A DNA stretch of 64,000 nt from Amycolatopsis sp. WAC 01376 (GTDB lineage: Bacteria > Actinomycetota > Actinomycetes > Mycobacteriales > Pseudonocardiaceae): NCBI RefSeq assembly GCF_003947415.1, contig NZ_QHKL01000004.1:741365-805364 (forward strand), read 5' to 3'. Shown piece after piece: positions 48,974-58,504 of the stretch (positions within the stretch are counted from its first letter, which is position 1; the number at the start of each line of letters is the position of its first letter). Position numbers and translations under genes: made by a program. The notes below the pieces were generated by a model that was not told the origin of the DNA, did not search any database, and saw nothing but the letters and a program-made list of their open reading frames with translations.

Positions 48974-49021
48974 GGGCCGGCCCGAAGCACTCACGAGCCG
49001 AGCCGAGCCCCACCGGAGAGC

Positions 49022-51961
49022 TCAGCCGAACAGCTGTACGTGCAGCGAGAACGCGGTCGCGATCTCCGCCTGCGCCCAGAACCGATGGTAGGTGAACGTC
49101 GGCGCGGCTCCACCGTCCAGATAGGACTGCACCTTCGGCCACTGCGGGTCGTCCCGGTAGAACGACCGGATGGACAGGAAATCCGCACCCGCGGCGAGGG
49201 GGTCGCCGTTGGGCATCGTCCCGGTCCAGCCTTGCGGCAGGTACACACCTTCACCGGTGGCCGGATCGTACTCGTCGTCGAACCGGTTGTAGTCCGTCCG
49301 CGTTTCCGGGACCGCGATGCCGATGGAGTCGGTGTGCGCGAGCATCGCGTCGAGGAGTCCTTCGCCGACCGTCCGCGCTTCCGCGTTTCCGGACCTGGCC
49401 GCGTAGTTCAGCAGGATCTTCGAGTACGACGCCGCGACGCCGACGTCCTGGCTGTGGTTCAGCACCCGGACCCGCAGGTTCGCGTTGGTCCCCGGTGTGG
49501 CCGGGTTCCACGTATCGGGTTTGCCGGTCCATTCCAGGTCGGACGGGATCCGGAACTCCCCGCCGGAGCCGACCGTCGTGTTCGCGATCGCCCACGGTAC
49601 CCACTTGTCGAGGATGCGTTTCGCCCGTGCGTCACCGGTCAGCTGGTACAGCGCGGCGACCCGCTCCAGGCCCCACGCCTGGAACCCGAACCACCTGTTG
49701 GACGGCGGGTCGTGCCAGACGGGCTGCTGGTCGTAGTACATCCCGTAGAACGTCGAGGAGCCCGCGGGCGGGGTGGCGTACTGGCCGTCCCAGCTGTTCG
49801 TCGCGCCGCCCGCGATGCCACCGTCGGCGGACTGCAACCATTGCAGGAACTCCAGTTGCCGGTCCAGGCTTTCCGCCCAGTCCGCCGCGCCGGTCGCCGA
49901 GACCGGCTTCAGTGCCGGGTCGTTGGCGAGCGCGTGTGCGGCGAGCGGGTTCTGGTAGCCCTGGTGGGCCGCGCCGTCACCGATGCGCCACGCCCAGCCG
50001 GCGGACGTGTCCGTCGCGCCACCCCACGCGTAGTACCACGACATGAGGTAGTGCGAGCTGTTCTTGCCGCTGCCCGCCGGGCAGGTGCTCGGGCCGACAC
50101 AGTCGCCGATCTTCTTGAAGTACTTGTCGAACATGGCGTACCGCAGATAGTCGCCCATCTTCGACGCCTTCTTCACCACACCGGCCACCGCGGCCCCCTT
50201 GCCCTGCGCGGTCGCCCACTGGTTGGCGAGGTGCGCCACCTGCACGGCCCGCGCGTCGGCGTCGGGCGCGTTGGTGTACTTCCACTGCTTGGCATAGGTG
50301 GCATCTTTGGTGAACAGGTCGAGGAACCCGTTCGGCCCGCCGTGTGCGAAGGTGTCGCAGGAAGGCTGCGGGATGGTCTCCCACACCGACTCGCTGGACC
50401 CGCGCTGGTAGGTGTTGATGTACGCGGGCGCGGTGGTGCCGTCACCACAGCGGCCGAAGCCGTAGGTGTTGTCGACGTCCAGCAGCCAATGCATGCCGTA
50501 GACGTCCGACGTGCCGTAGGCGGCGCGCAGTTCACCCGCGATCGGGTCGGACCCGACCGGGACGTTGCCGTCAAGCACCGCCGGGTACCGGTCCATCCTC
50601 GGATGCTCCGGCGCGTACGTCGCCGGGTCGGCGGCGTTGTACTTGTCGTTGGTGGGCTGGTCGGCGTGCGCCGGGATGATGAACTTCTCCATCGACGCCC
50701 ACGCCTGGTTGAACGGTGTCCAGTCACCTTCGAGCTGTCCGTACGCGGCTTCAAGCCACAGGTAGTAACTGAACGCCTCGGACGTGGTCTGGTGACCGTG
50801 GTCCGGTGCCTCGACCAGCAGCGTCTCCACCGAGTGGTACGGCACGAGCAGGCCGTCGAAATTCCGGAAGTAGCCGCTGTCCGTGTCCTTGATCTTGTGA
50901 TACTGCGCAAGGAAGGCAGCCCGGTAGTCCGAGGCGGACGCGTCGATCTCCGCCACGTCGAGCGTGGCCGCGGTGAGGCCGGATCCCGTGATGGAGAACG
51001 CGGCGGTGGCGAGTGCGCCGCCGTTCGCGGCGGAGGCGATCGTCACCGGTTTCGCCGTGTTCCAGCTGTTCTGGTCGAAAGTGAGCGTCGCGGGCGTGGC
51101 CGTGAGATCGGCACTGCCCGTCGTGCGTGCCACGTTCAGCGTGACCGGTCCGGTCGGTGGAGTCGCGAGTTTCACGTCCACGGTGGCCGAGGTCCCCTGC
51201 CGGACGCGAACGGTCGACGGGGTGGCGACGACCGACGGCGCCGCCAGCACCCGCACCGCGACCGGCGCGGAAACCGTTGCCGCACCGAGGTTGTCGATCG
51301 CCCGCGCGGTGACCGAGTACTCCCCCGCCGTCGCGCCGGTCCACGTGTACTCGAACGGGGCGCTGGTGTCGGCGCCGAGCCGGGTGGTCCCGGCGTAGAA
51401 CTCCACCGACGACACCGAACCGTCGCTGTCGCTGGCGGACGCGGCGAGTTCGATCGGCGACGGCACGGCGAAGGTCGCGTTGTTCACCGGCTTCGTGAGC
51501 CGCACCGCCGGGCCGCTGTTCGGACCCGCGCAAGTGATGCCGTTGACCTTGAAGTCGACCGGCGACCGGTTCGCGGCCCCGCTCTTTCCCGCGTTGAAAC
51601 CGAATTGCACGGTAGCGCCGGGGTTGATCGCACGCTGCCAGTCCGCGCCGCGGACGCTCACCGCGCCACCGGACTGCGTGTGCGTGCCGTTCCACAGCTG
51701 GGTGATCCGCTGTCCGTCGGCGAAGGTCCAGGTCAGATTCCAGTCGGGGATGACGTCGGCGCCTTCGTTGCGGATCGCCACCGTCGCACCGAAACCGCTG
51801 TCCCACTCACTGCTGATTTTGTACGTTGTCGTACAGGACACCTCGGCCGCCGCGGCCGTGGGTACGGCACCGGCCGTGACCGCTGCCGCGAGCGCCACGG
51901 TGGTGGCCAGCGCCGTACTGGGACGCGCTCTCATCGAGCGCCCCGGTGGTCGTGATCTCAC
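49022..51961 (-). CDS. secreted GH48 exocellulase with CBM2
   Basis: 979 residues from GTG 51961, preceded by GAGGAGG; ATG 51934 lacks such a site. Signal peptide to about 39. CBM2 cellulose-binding module about 41-144 (bounded by Cys 43 and 144), an Ig-like linker domain about 152-238, a second beta domain about 242-340, then the GH48 catalytic domain about 344-979 (YHKIKDTDSGYFRNFDGLLVPYHS, EAPDHGHQTTSEAFSYYLW, GMHWLLDVDN). GH48 enzymes are processive cellobiohydrolases that work from the reducing end and are key members of bacterial cellulase sets. No CebR-type box is visible in the 50-bp upstream space, unlike the AA10 and GH9 genes. Confidence 0.94.
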   Translation of the reverse strand: MRSRPPGRSMRARPSTALATTVALAAAVTAGAVPTAAAAEVSCTTTYKISSEWDSGFGATVAIRNEGADVIPDWNLTWTFADGQRITQLWNGTHTQSGGAVSVRGADWQRAINPGATVQFGFNAGKSGAANRSPVDFKVNGITCAGPNSGPAVRLTKPVNNATFAVPSPIELAASASDSDGSVSSVEFYAGTTRLGADTSAPFEYTWTGATAGEYSVTARAIDNLGAATVSAPVAVRVLAAPSVVATPSTVRVRQGTSATVDVKLATPPTGPVTLNVARTTGSADLTATPATLTFDQNSWNTAKPVTIASAANGGALATAAFSITGSGLTAATLDVAEIDASASDYRAAFLAQYHKIKDTDSGYFRNFDGLLVPYHSVETLLVEAPDHGHQTTSEAFSYYLWLEAAYGQLEGDWTPFNQAWASMEKFIIPAHADQPTNDKYNAADPATYAPEHPRMDRYPAVLDGNVPVGSDPIAGELRAAYGTSDVYGMHWLLDVDNTYGFGRCGDGTTAPAYINTYQRGSSESVWETIPQPSCDTFAHGGPNGFLDLFTKDATYAKQWKYTNAPDADARAVQVAHLANQWATAQGKGAAVAGVVKKASKMGDYLRYAMFDKYFKKIGDCVGPSTCPAGSGKNSSHYLMSWYYAWGGATDTSAGWAWRIGDGAAHQGYQNPLAAHALANDPALKPVSATGAADWAESLDRQLEFLQWLQSADGGIAGGATNSWDGQYATPPAGSSTFYGMYYDQQPVWHDPPSNRWFGFQAWGLERVAALYQLTGDARAKRILDKWVPWAIANTTVGSGGEFRIPSDLEWTGKPDTWNPATPGTNANLRVRVLNHSQDVGVAASYSKILLNYAARSGNAEARTVGEGLLDAMLAHTDSIGIAVPETRTDYNRFDDEYDPATGEGVYLPQGWTGTMPNGDPLAAGADFLSIRSFYRDDPQWPKVQSYLDGGAAPTFTYHRFWAQAEIATAFSLHVQLFG

Positions 51962-52011
51962 AGGTCCTCCTCGGTTGTGATCCGGCGATTTTCGGAGTAG
52001 AGCTGAAAAGC

Positions 52012-52551
52012 ATGAGGCGACTCGCCACCACTTTGCTGATCTCCGCCGGAATACTCGCGGGTTGTTCCGCGCCGGCGCCGAAGGCCACCGCGGGTGCCGA
52101 GGCACTCGGCACGCGATTGACCACAATGGACGATCTTGTCGATTGGATCCGTGAGAACGCAGGCGATTGCGCCGACGTTTCCCGCCGGGATCCCGCGGAG
52201 CTGCGCACGTTCGTCGGGCCGGACATCGCCGCCCGCTTTCAGCCGCATGTGGCCGAATGGGCCACCTGCCGGGTTTCCCCGGAATTCCCGGTCGTCGGAC
52301 TCTTCCTGTTCGGCGGCGACGAGCAGCGGCGTTTCCAGGAATCCTGGCATTCGGCGATGGCGGCGGGCCGGATCGCCGACGGCCCGGCCTTCGCCTTCGG
52401 TAACGGGTTCGCGATCTCCGCGGGATTTCTCGGTGTCGGCGAGCTGGGACTGTATTACTTCAGATGCGGCTCCCTAGATCCTCGAGTGCATCAGATTCCT
52501 GCGGACGTCGCGGGATGCGTGTTCGCCAACCCGGAGCACGGGCACCACTGA
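52012..52551 (+). CDS. small lipoprotein, unknown function
   Basis: 179 residues from ATG 52012. A lipoprotein signal is clear (LISAGILAGC, lipid-bearing Cys at about 18). The mature part is mostly polar, with DDLVDWIRENAGDCADVS near the start and a Gly/Phe-rich middle (FAFGNGFAISAGFLGVG). No enzyme motif is seen. It is divergent from the GH48 gene, with starts only 50 bp apart, and convergent with the AA10 gene 8 bp away. Confidence 0.7.
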   Translation: MRRLATTLLISAGILAGCSAPAPKATAGAEALGTRLTTMDDLVDWIRENAGDCADVSRRDPAELRTFVGPDIAARFQPHVAEWATCRVSPEFPVVGLFLFGGDEQRRFQESWHSAMAAGRIADGPAFAFGNGFAISAGFLGVGELGLYYFRCGSLDPRVHQIPADVAGCVFANPEHGHH

Positions 52552-52559
52552 GCCGGACG

Positions 52560-53612
52560 CTACGGGCTGGAGCAGGTGAGTTCCGGCGCGGCGGAACTCA
52601 CCGTCGCGGTGGCGGTCAGGCCGAACGAACGGGTGTTACCCGCCGCTATCGACCCGTTCCACTCCGCGTTTCGCACGGTGGCGCGAGTGCCGGCACCGTC
52701 CATGGCGAGGGTGCCGTTCCAGACGCTCGTGATCGTCTCCCCCGCCGGGACGGTCCAGCCGACCCGCCAGCCGGACAGCGTCGCCGTGCCCGGGTTGGTG
52801 ACGGTCACTTCCGCTTGGTAGCCGCCGTTCCAGTTGCCGGTCTTCGCCAGCGTGGCCGTGCACGCGCCGTTCGGCGGCTCGCCGGGATCGGGCGGATCGT
52901 CGACCACGCCGACCCCGGTGACCTCACCGTTGCCGCCGTCGAACACGACGTCGGAGCAACCGTAGAACGTCTCGGCGCTGTCGGATCGCTTCCACACCGA
53001 GTAGATGACGTGCTTGCCCGACTTGGCCGACGGGAAGTTCCCGGTCCACTTGTACTGGCCGTCGACGCTGCCGACGTTGCCGCTCACCTGCGGATGGTCT
53101 GCCGTGAGGAAGGGCTGGTCCTCGAGGTCGTCCCAACGCAGTTCGCGGCCGGGGTCGTATCCGTCCTTGGTCACGTACAGGTAGAACCAGCCGGGGTGGG
53201 CGGCCCAGGCGTTATAGGAGAAGCCGAACGACGCGCCCGCCGTCAGATGCGTCATCGGCCAGTTCCCGGTGCGGTCGTAGCCCGCGAAACTCGGATTCCC
53301 GCCCGAGCAGAGTTTCCCGTCCGGGATGAATCCCTTGGTCCGGCCCGCGCCGTCCGAACGGAGCACGGAGAACCAGTTGTAGAGCGAGTTCTCCCCGCTT
53401 TGCCCCACGGCCGCCTTGCAGGCCGAGTTCTTCGGCACGATGTTGCCCTGCGGGGTCAATCCGTCCTGCCAGCAGAAGAAAGTCCTGCTGCCCGGTTTCA
53501 TCATCGCGCCGTGTGCCGACGCCGGTGGTGCGTTCAGGGTCGCGGTCACGAAGCACGCCGCCATCGTCGTGACGGCGGCCAGGATCGCGGTCATGGCCTT
53601 TCCGTATCGCAT
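52560..53612 (-). CDS. secreted AA10 lytic polysaccharide monooxygenase with CBM2
   Basis: 350 residues. Signal peptide 1-33 ends PPASA, so the mature protein begins with His34 (HGAMMKPGSR). This N-terminal His and His139 (NAWAAHPGWF) form the copper-binding histidine brace. The catalytic domain spans about 34-230. After a Pro/Asp/Glu linker (DDPPDPGEPP) a CBM2 follows, about 255-350, bounded by Cys residues. AA10 enzymes of this type cleave crystalline cellulose or chitin oxidatively; the cellulase neighbours favour cellulose. A CebR-type box lies 23 bp upstream of its start. Confidence 0.93.
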   Translation of the reverse strand: MRYGKAMTAILAAVTTMAACFVTATLNAPPASAHGAMMKPGSRTFFCWQDGLTPQGNIVPKNSACKAAVGQSGENSLYNWFSVLRSDGAGRTKGFIPDGKLCSGGNPSFAGYDRTGNWPMTHLTAGASFGFSYNAWAAHPGWFYLYVTKDGYDPGRELRWDDLEDQPFLTADHPQVSGNVGSVDGQYKWTGNFPSAKSGKHVIYSVWKRSDSAETFYGCSDVVFDGGNGEVTGVGVVDDPPDPGEPPNGACTATLAKTGNWNGGYQAEVTVTNPGTATLSGWRVGWTVPAGETITSVWNGTLAMDGAGTRATVRNAEWNGSIAAGNTRSFGLTATATVSSAAPELTCSSP

Positions 53613-53634
53613 AGCGCCTTCTTTCCGACCTTGC

Positions 53635-53648
53635 TGGGAGCGCTCCCA
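53635..53648. promoter_or_regulatory. CebR-type box upstream of the AA10 gene
   Basis: TGGGAGCGCTCCCA is a perfect 14-bp palindrome and identical to the published Streptomyces CebR operator. It lies 23 bp upstream of the AA10 start codon. CebR is a LacI-family repressor released by cello-oligosaccharides. Confidence 0.85.
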
Positions 53649-53766
53649 GCGTTGGCACCTTAGCGCGACTCGAATAGCGACGACACAGGCCGAACGAGTG
53701 AGAATGGTTTGGTACCAGTGATTTCACCGCGTGCTCTTCCCCGCGACCGGAGATCGGGCTAGATTA

Positions 53767-53780
53767 TGGGAGCGCTCCCA
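53767..53780. promoter_or_regulatory. CebR-type box upstream of the GH9 gene
   Basis: Second exact TGGGAGCGCTCCCA, 28 bp before the GH9 start and just downstream of TAGATT (53760-53765), a plausible -10 element, so a bound repressor would block initiation. Together with the box at 53635-53648 it brackets the divergent promoter region. Confidence 0.85.
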
Positions 53781-53807
53781 ACAGTCGGCCTTCGAAAGGA
53801 TCACGAC

Positions 53808-56387
53808 GTGGTGATCGACATTTGGCGTGTACTGCTGTCCGCCGGACTCGTCGCGGGTTTCGCGGTCGTTCCGCAAGCGTCGTCCTCGGCCGAGGAGGGG
53901 GCCGCCGGGTACGAACGGATCGTGAACGGCGACTTCTCGGCGGGCGGCGGCGAACCTTGGTGGGCGGGCGCGAACACCCGCGCCTCGGTGACCGGCGGGG
54001 AATACTGCGTCGATGTCACCGGCGGCACGGCCAACGGGTACGACGCCTTGTCCGGCCAGAACGGCGTGCCGTACGAGGCAGGTCAGTCCTACACGATGAA
54101 GTTCGACGCGCGGGCGGTCGTCGAACAGCGGATCTCGGCGGTCGCCGGTGAGTCCGTCGACCCGTACCGGCAGCTCGCGCGCACCGACGTGACCGTCACC
54201 CCCGCCAAGCAGACCTTCACCCTGACCTTCCAGTCCACAGTGGACTTCCCGGCGGCAGGCAACGGTCAGTTCGCGTTCTGGTTCGGCGGACAGTCTTTCG
54301 ACAACACCATCTGCGTCGACAACGTGTCCCTCGTCGGCGGCGTGCTGCCGCCACCGGGAGTGGAACCGGCGGGCCCGCTGCGGGTGAACCAGGTCGGTTA
54401 CGTACCCGGCCTGCCCAAACAGGCGAGTCTCGCGACCGGGTCTGCCACCCCGCTGACGTGGACGCTGCGGGATGGCGCGGGCACCTCCGTCGCCACCGGC
54501 CAGACCACTCCGAAGGGCCACGACGCCGCATCGAACGAGAACGTCCACGTCATCGACTTCTCGTCCTACGACCGGCCGGGCAGCGGCTACACACTGAGCG
54601 TCGGCGCCGACGTGAGCCACCCGTTCGACATCTCCGCGAACGCCATGACCGGGCTGCGGTCCGACTCGCTCGCGTTCTTCTACCACCAGCGCAGCGGCAC
54701 CCCGATCGAAGCCCGGTACGTGGGCGCCGAGTACGCGCGGCCCGCCGGACATGTGAACGTGGCGCCGAACCGAGGGGACGACGACGTACCCTGCCGGGCC
54801 GGTCTGGAGTGCGGGTACACCCTCGACGTGCGCGGCGGCTGGTACGACGCCGGCGACCACGGCAAGTACGTGGTGAACGGCGGCATCGCCGCGTGGCAGC
54901 TCCAGAACGCCTACGAGCGTGCCGCGCTACTCGGTGACAAGGCGGCGCTCGGCGACGGCACGCTGGCCATTCCCGAGCGGTCGAACGGCGTGCCGGACGT
55001 ACTCGACGAGGCGCGGTGGGAACTCGAATTCCTGATGAGCATGCAGGTTCCCGACGGGCGACCGCTGGCAGGGATGGCCCACCACAAGATCCACGACGAG
55101 CAATGGACCGGCCTGCCCACCCTGCCGCACGAGGACGCCCAGCCGCGCAGGCTGTCCGCGCCGAGCACGGCGGCGACCCTGAACCTCGCTGCGGCGGCGG
55201 CACAGGCCTCGCGGCTGTGGGCGCCCTACGACGCCGCCTTCGCGGCCCGTGCGCTTTCAGCCGCGGAGAAGGCGTACGCGGCGGCGAAGGCGCATCCCGG
55301 CATGATCGCCGACCCTGCCGACGGCACCGGCGGCGGCTCGTACACCGATCCCACGGTGACCGACGAGTTCTACTGGGCCGCGGCCGAGCTGTACGTGACC
55401 ACCGGCCGTCACCGCACGGACGTGACGAATTCACCGCTGTTCGGCGGAAAGAGCTTCAACGCGCGCGGATTCGACTGGGGAGCCACCGGTGCGCTCGGTG
55501 ACGTGTCCTTGGTACTGACACCGCGCGAGGTGCCCACGGCGGCGATCCGGTCCGCGATCGTCACGACCGCGGACGCCCACCTCGCGACCATGGCGTCCGC
55601 CGGGCATCCGGCGCCGTACCGGACCGGCGACGGCGGGTACGAGTGGGGATCGAACGGCCTGGTCGCCAACAACGGCATGGTGCTGGGCCTCGCCCACGAC
55701 CTCACCCGCGCGGCGAAGTACCGGGACGGAGCCTTCGCCACGATGGATTACCTGCTGGGCCGTAACCCGGTCGGCTTCTCGTATGTCTCCGGCTGGGGCG
55801 ATCGGCCGGTGCGCAACGTGCACCACCGGCACTGGGCGAACCAGCTGGCCCCGTCGCTGCCGACAGCGCCGCCCGGTGTCCTGTCCGGCGGGCCCAACAG
55901 CGCGTTGCAGGATCCGGTCGCGCAGCGGCTGCTGCCCGGTTGCGCGCCGCAACGGTGCTGGGTCGACCACATCGAGGCGTACTCGCTCAACGAGGTCACG
56001 GTCAACTGGAACTCGGCGTTCGCTTGGCTGTCGAACTGGGTCGCCGAGCATTCCGCCCCGCCGCCGGCCGCGGCGAGCTGCCAGGTGACGTACACGGCCT
56101 CGACCTGGCCGACGGGCCTGACCGGGGCACTCACCGTGAAGAACACCGGCGCGACCGCGTGGGACGGCTGGGCCCTGACGTTCGCGTTCGGCGGCGAGGA
56201 GCGGATCACGCAGGGATGGAACGCCGCGTGGAGCCAGACCGGCGCGGCCGTCCGGGCGGGCAACGCTTCGTGGAACGCCCGGATCGCCCCGGGTGCGTCG
56301 GTGTCGATCGGCTTCAACGCGCACAGCACGGGCACGCACCGGTCGCCGGCGGAGTTCGCGGTCGGCGGCGACCGGTGCGCGCCCTAG
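53808..56387 (+). CDS. secreted GH9 cellulase with CBM4-like and CBM2 modules
   Basis: 859 residues. GTG 53808 lies seven bases after AAGGA. Signal peptide about 1-28. Modules in order: a CBM4/9-like beta-sandwich (about 35-178, RIVNGDFSAGG), the N-terminal Ig-like domain of GH9 enzymes (about 190-280, LRVNQVGYVPG), the GH9 barrel (about 285-745), and CBM2 (about 755-859, VTYTASTWPTGLTGALTVKN). Catalytic residues: Asp347/Asp350 in GGWYDAGDHGKY and the proton-donor Glu in IEAYSLNEVTVNW. It should be an endo- or processive endoglucanase. It is divergent from the AA10 gene and carries its own CebR-type box. Confidence 0.94.
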   Translation: MVIDIWRVLLSAGLVAGFAVVPQASSSAEEGAAGYERIVNGDFSAGGGEPWWAGANTRASVTGGEYCVDVTGGTANGYDALSGQNGVPYEAGQSYTMKFDARAVVEQRISAVAGESVDPYRQLARTDVTVTPAKQTFTLTFQSTVDFPAAGNGQFAFWFGGQSFDNTICVDNVSLVGGVLPPPGVEPAGPLRVNQVGYVPGLPKQASLATGSATPLTWTLRDGAGTSVATGQTTPKGHDAASNENVHVIDFSSYDRPGSGYTLSVGADVSHPFDISANAMTGLRSDSLAFFYHQRSGTPIEARYVGAEYARPAGHVNVAPNRGDDDVPCRAGLECGYTLDVRGGWYDAGDHGKYVVNGGIAAWQLQNAYERAALLGDKAALGDGTLAIPERSNGVPDVLDEARWELEFLMSMQVPDGRPLAGMAHHKIHDEQWTGLPTLPHEDAQPRRLSAPSTAATLNLAAAAAQASRLWAPYDAAFAARALSAAEKAYAAAKAHPGMIADPADGTGGGSYTDPTVTDEFYWAAAELYVTTGRHRTDVTNSPLFGGKSFNARGFDWGATGALGDVSLVLTPREVPTAAIRSAIVTTADAHLATMASAGHPAPYRTGDGGYEWGSNGLVANNGMVLGLAHDLTRAAKYRDGAFATMDYLLGRNPVGFSYVSGWGDRPVRNVHHRHWANQLAPSLPTAPPGVLSGGPNSALQDPVAQRLLPGCAPQRCWVDHIEAYSLNEVTVNWNSAFAWLSNWVAEHSAPPPAAASCQVTYTASTWPTGLTGALTVKNTGATAWDGWALTFAFGGEERITQGWNAAWSQTGAAVRAGNASWNARIAPGASVSIGFNAHSTGTHRSPAEFAVGGDRCAP

Positions 56388-56400
56388 CGGCCTGGGTGTG

Positions 56401-58161
56401 TCAGGTCCGGGGTGTCTGGCCGGGCAGGAGCGTGTCCCCGCAGGACCGCAGATGCGCGACCGAGTTGGCCGCGACGACCTTCTGGGTCTCGGTGGTGACG
56501 TAGCGCTGTGCCGCGGCGAGAACCGCGGGGTCGCGCACGAGATCCTTGCGCACCCACACCCCGACGTCACCGAACGCGGACGGGTCACGAGGGCTGCGAT
56601 AGAGCACCTCGTACTCCTGCCCGAACCGTTCGTCCTGGGCGAAGCCGAGCGTGGTGTCCCAGGTGCCGACGAACGAGATCAGCTCCGGCCGGAGTTCGTC
56701 GAAGACGTAGCGGCGCTCTCCGGCGAAATCGGCGGTGCTGAGGTAGTCGGCGATGACACGGTCGGCGAGACCGGCGAGGTCGACCACCTGAAGCCTGCTG
56801 ACCAGCGCCATCCCGCCGAGGTCGATCACGCCGATCTTCGCCGAGCCGGGCAGCTCGAGGAGATCCGCCACGCCGTTGGTCACCCTGGCGTCGCGCTCGA
56901 CCACGCTGCAGAACGGCGTCTTCGGGACGGCCTGGTAGCTCTTGCCCTGGGTGTGGAACCCGCTGATCGACGACGCCGTCGCGACGACGAGCGTGGCCGT
57001 CAGCAGGATCCGGCCTCGGATACGCGCCTTACGCAGGGTCTCGACGACCGCGATCGCGCCGCCGAGCGCGCCCAGCGCCCAGATCGGGGTCGCGAACCGG
57101 AGCTGCCCCATCCAGTCGGCCTGGAGGACGCAGAAGGCGATCACCGACAACGCGAACGGGACCAGGAGCGCGACGACGCCCGCGCGGAGTTCGGACGGCT
57201 TCTGCATCACCAGCGCGAGGCAGACGATCGCGACCGCGACCAGCAGCCAGCCCGCGTACTGGAGGACCGTCCCGGCCTTGGCGATGTCCGTGATGGCCGG
57301 GAGCGGCTGCGCCTTGGCGATCGCCGTGTTGGGCAGCAGGCGCCCGTACTCGATCCAGCGGAACAGCAGGTAGCCGCCGAAGGGAACGACGAACCCGGCG
57401 GCGGACAGCAGCACCGCCCGGATGGCGGGCGACACACCGCCGCGGCGGGTGAACAGCGCGACCACGATCGGGAACGCGGCCGCGTAGACGACCCCGTCCG
57501 GACGGCTCAGCCCGGCGAGGGCGGCGAGTGCGCCTGCCGACATGGCGATCTTCGCCGTCAGGAGCGTGCCGGAGTCGACGCCGCACAGGACGACCACGGC
57601 GAGAGCGGTGACCATGAGCGCGTAGACCGAGTTCTCCAGACCGGAGAAGCACCAGATGACGAACGAGGGATTGACCGCGAGCGCCGTCCCGGCGATCAGG
57701 GTGACCAAGGCGGGCCGGGGCGTCAGGCGCTTCGCCCCGGCGTACACCAGTGCCAGGATGGCCATGCAGCAGAGCAGCGCCAGTCCCTTGGGGAACAGGA
57801 CGTAATCGGGGACGCCGAAGATCGTGCCGTGGTCGAACAGGCCGAGCAGCTTGCCGAGGGCCAGCAGCGCCATCCACACCGGGTTCGAGAAGCCCTCGAC
57901 GGGTTCGACGCCAGGCTGGAGCACCGGCCCGAAGCCGTCGGCGAGGTTCCGGGAGTAGGCGAACGTGATGGCCGCGTCATCGATCATCCAGTTGCCGTAG
58001 AAGCTCGCGTGGACGGCGATCAGCACCGTGCCGACGATGACCGAGAGGGAGGCTCCCAGCATCCCCCGGCGCGTGGACGCCCGGCCATCGCCTCTCGGTC
58101 TGTCCCCGTCGAGGCCCGGATCCGCCACCGACGGCGGATCGGTCAGTTGAACGCCAGACAC
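56401..58161 (-). CDS. GT-C-type polytopic membrane glycosyltransferase, AftB-like
   Basis: 586 residues from GTG 58161, with GGGGGAG before it. About ten to eleven membrane helices. The first outer loop contains NWMIDDAAITFAYSRNLADG, with the Asp pair at 61-62 typical of GT-C enzymes that use polyprenyl-phosphate sugars, followed by GVEPVEGFSNPVWM. The last 150 residues form a soluble outer domain (VIDLGGMALVSRLQVVDLAGL). Relatives in mycolata and pseudonocardiae, such as AftB, add arabinose to arabinogalactan. The exact sugar here is not readable. The gene is convergent with the GH9 gene and not clearly linked to cellulose use. Confidence 0.75.
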   Translation of the reverse strand: MSGVQLTDPPSVADPGLDGDRPRGDGRASTRRGMLGASLSVIVGTVLIAVHASFYGNWMIDDAAITFAYSRNLADGFGPVLQPGVEPVEGFSNPVWMALLALGKLLGLFDHGTIFGVPDYVLFPKGLALLCCMAILALVYAGAKRLTPRPALVTLIAGTALAVNPSFVIWCFSGLENSVYALMVTALAVVVLCGVDSGTLLTAKIAMSAGALAALAGLSRPDGVVYAAAFPIVVALFTRRGGVSPAIRAVLLSAAGFVVPFGGYLLFRWIEYGRLLPNTAIAKAQPLPAITDIAKAGTVLQYAGWLLVAVAIVCLALVMQKPSELRAGVVALLVPFALSVIAFCVLQADWMGQLRFATPIWALGALGGAIAVVETLRKARIRGRILLTATLVVATASSISGFHTQGKSYQAVPKTPFCSVVERDARVTNGVADLLELPGSAKIGVIDLGGMALVSRLQVVDLAGLADRVIADYLSTADFAGERRYVFDELRPELISFVGTWDTTLGFAQDERFGQEYEVLYRSPRDPSAFGDVGVWVRKDLVRDPAVLAAAQRYVTTETQKVVAANSVAHLRSCGDTLLPGQTPRT

Positions 58162-58504
58162 GTGCTACTCCCCCTGCTTTGTCCGAGAATCCGGCAACGG
58201 AGCCACAGACGGCAGCGTCCAGCTCATCCAGCACGGATTGCCCGAGAAACCCCAGTGTTCTCAACAGATGATCCGCCGACGCAACGTCGAGCCGATGATC
58301 ATCACCCAGAATCAGGATTCTACAGCACGGGAAAACGATCTCTCGCTCCAGCACCGTGAACATCAATTCACGCGTGCGTATTCGGTGTTACTCACGAGCC
58401 TGGTGGAAAATCACCGTCCAGCGACCGTGTCACCTCGGTCGATCCCTGGTAGAAACGGTGCCGAACCAAGATCGTCAAGCCTCGGACTCCGAGAAGGGAA
58501 CGCC
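58162..58504. other. 343-bp divergent intergenic region
   Basis: No gene is supported. It holds the promoters for the glycosyltransferase (leftward) and the GNAT gene (rightward). The part 58230-58420 is less GC-rich than its surroundings. No repeat or hairpin of the families seen elsewhere was found. Confidence 0.45.

Noticed and set aside
51962..52011. CebR-type box for the GH48 gene
   Set aside because: The 50-bp space before GH48 contains no TGGGAGCGCTCCCA or close variant.
53724..54860. A 378-codon open frame antisense to the GH9 gene
   Set aside because: It overlaps clear CBM4 and GH9 coding sequence and shows no domain.
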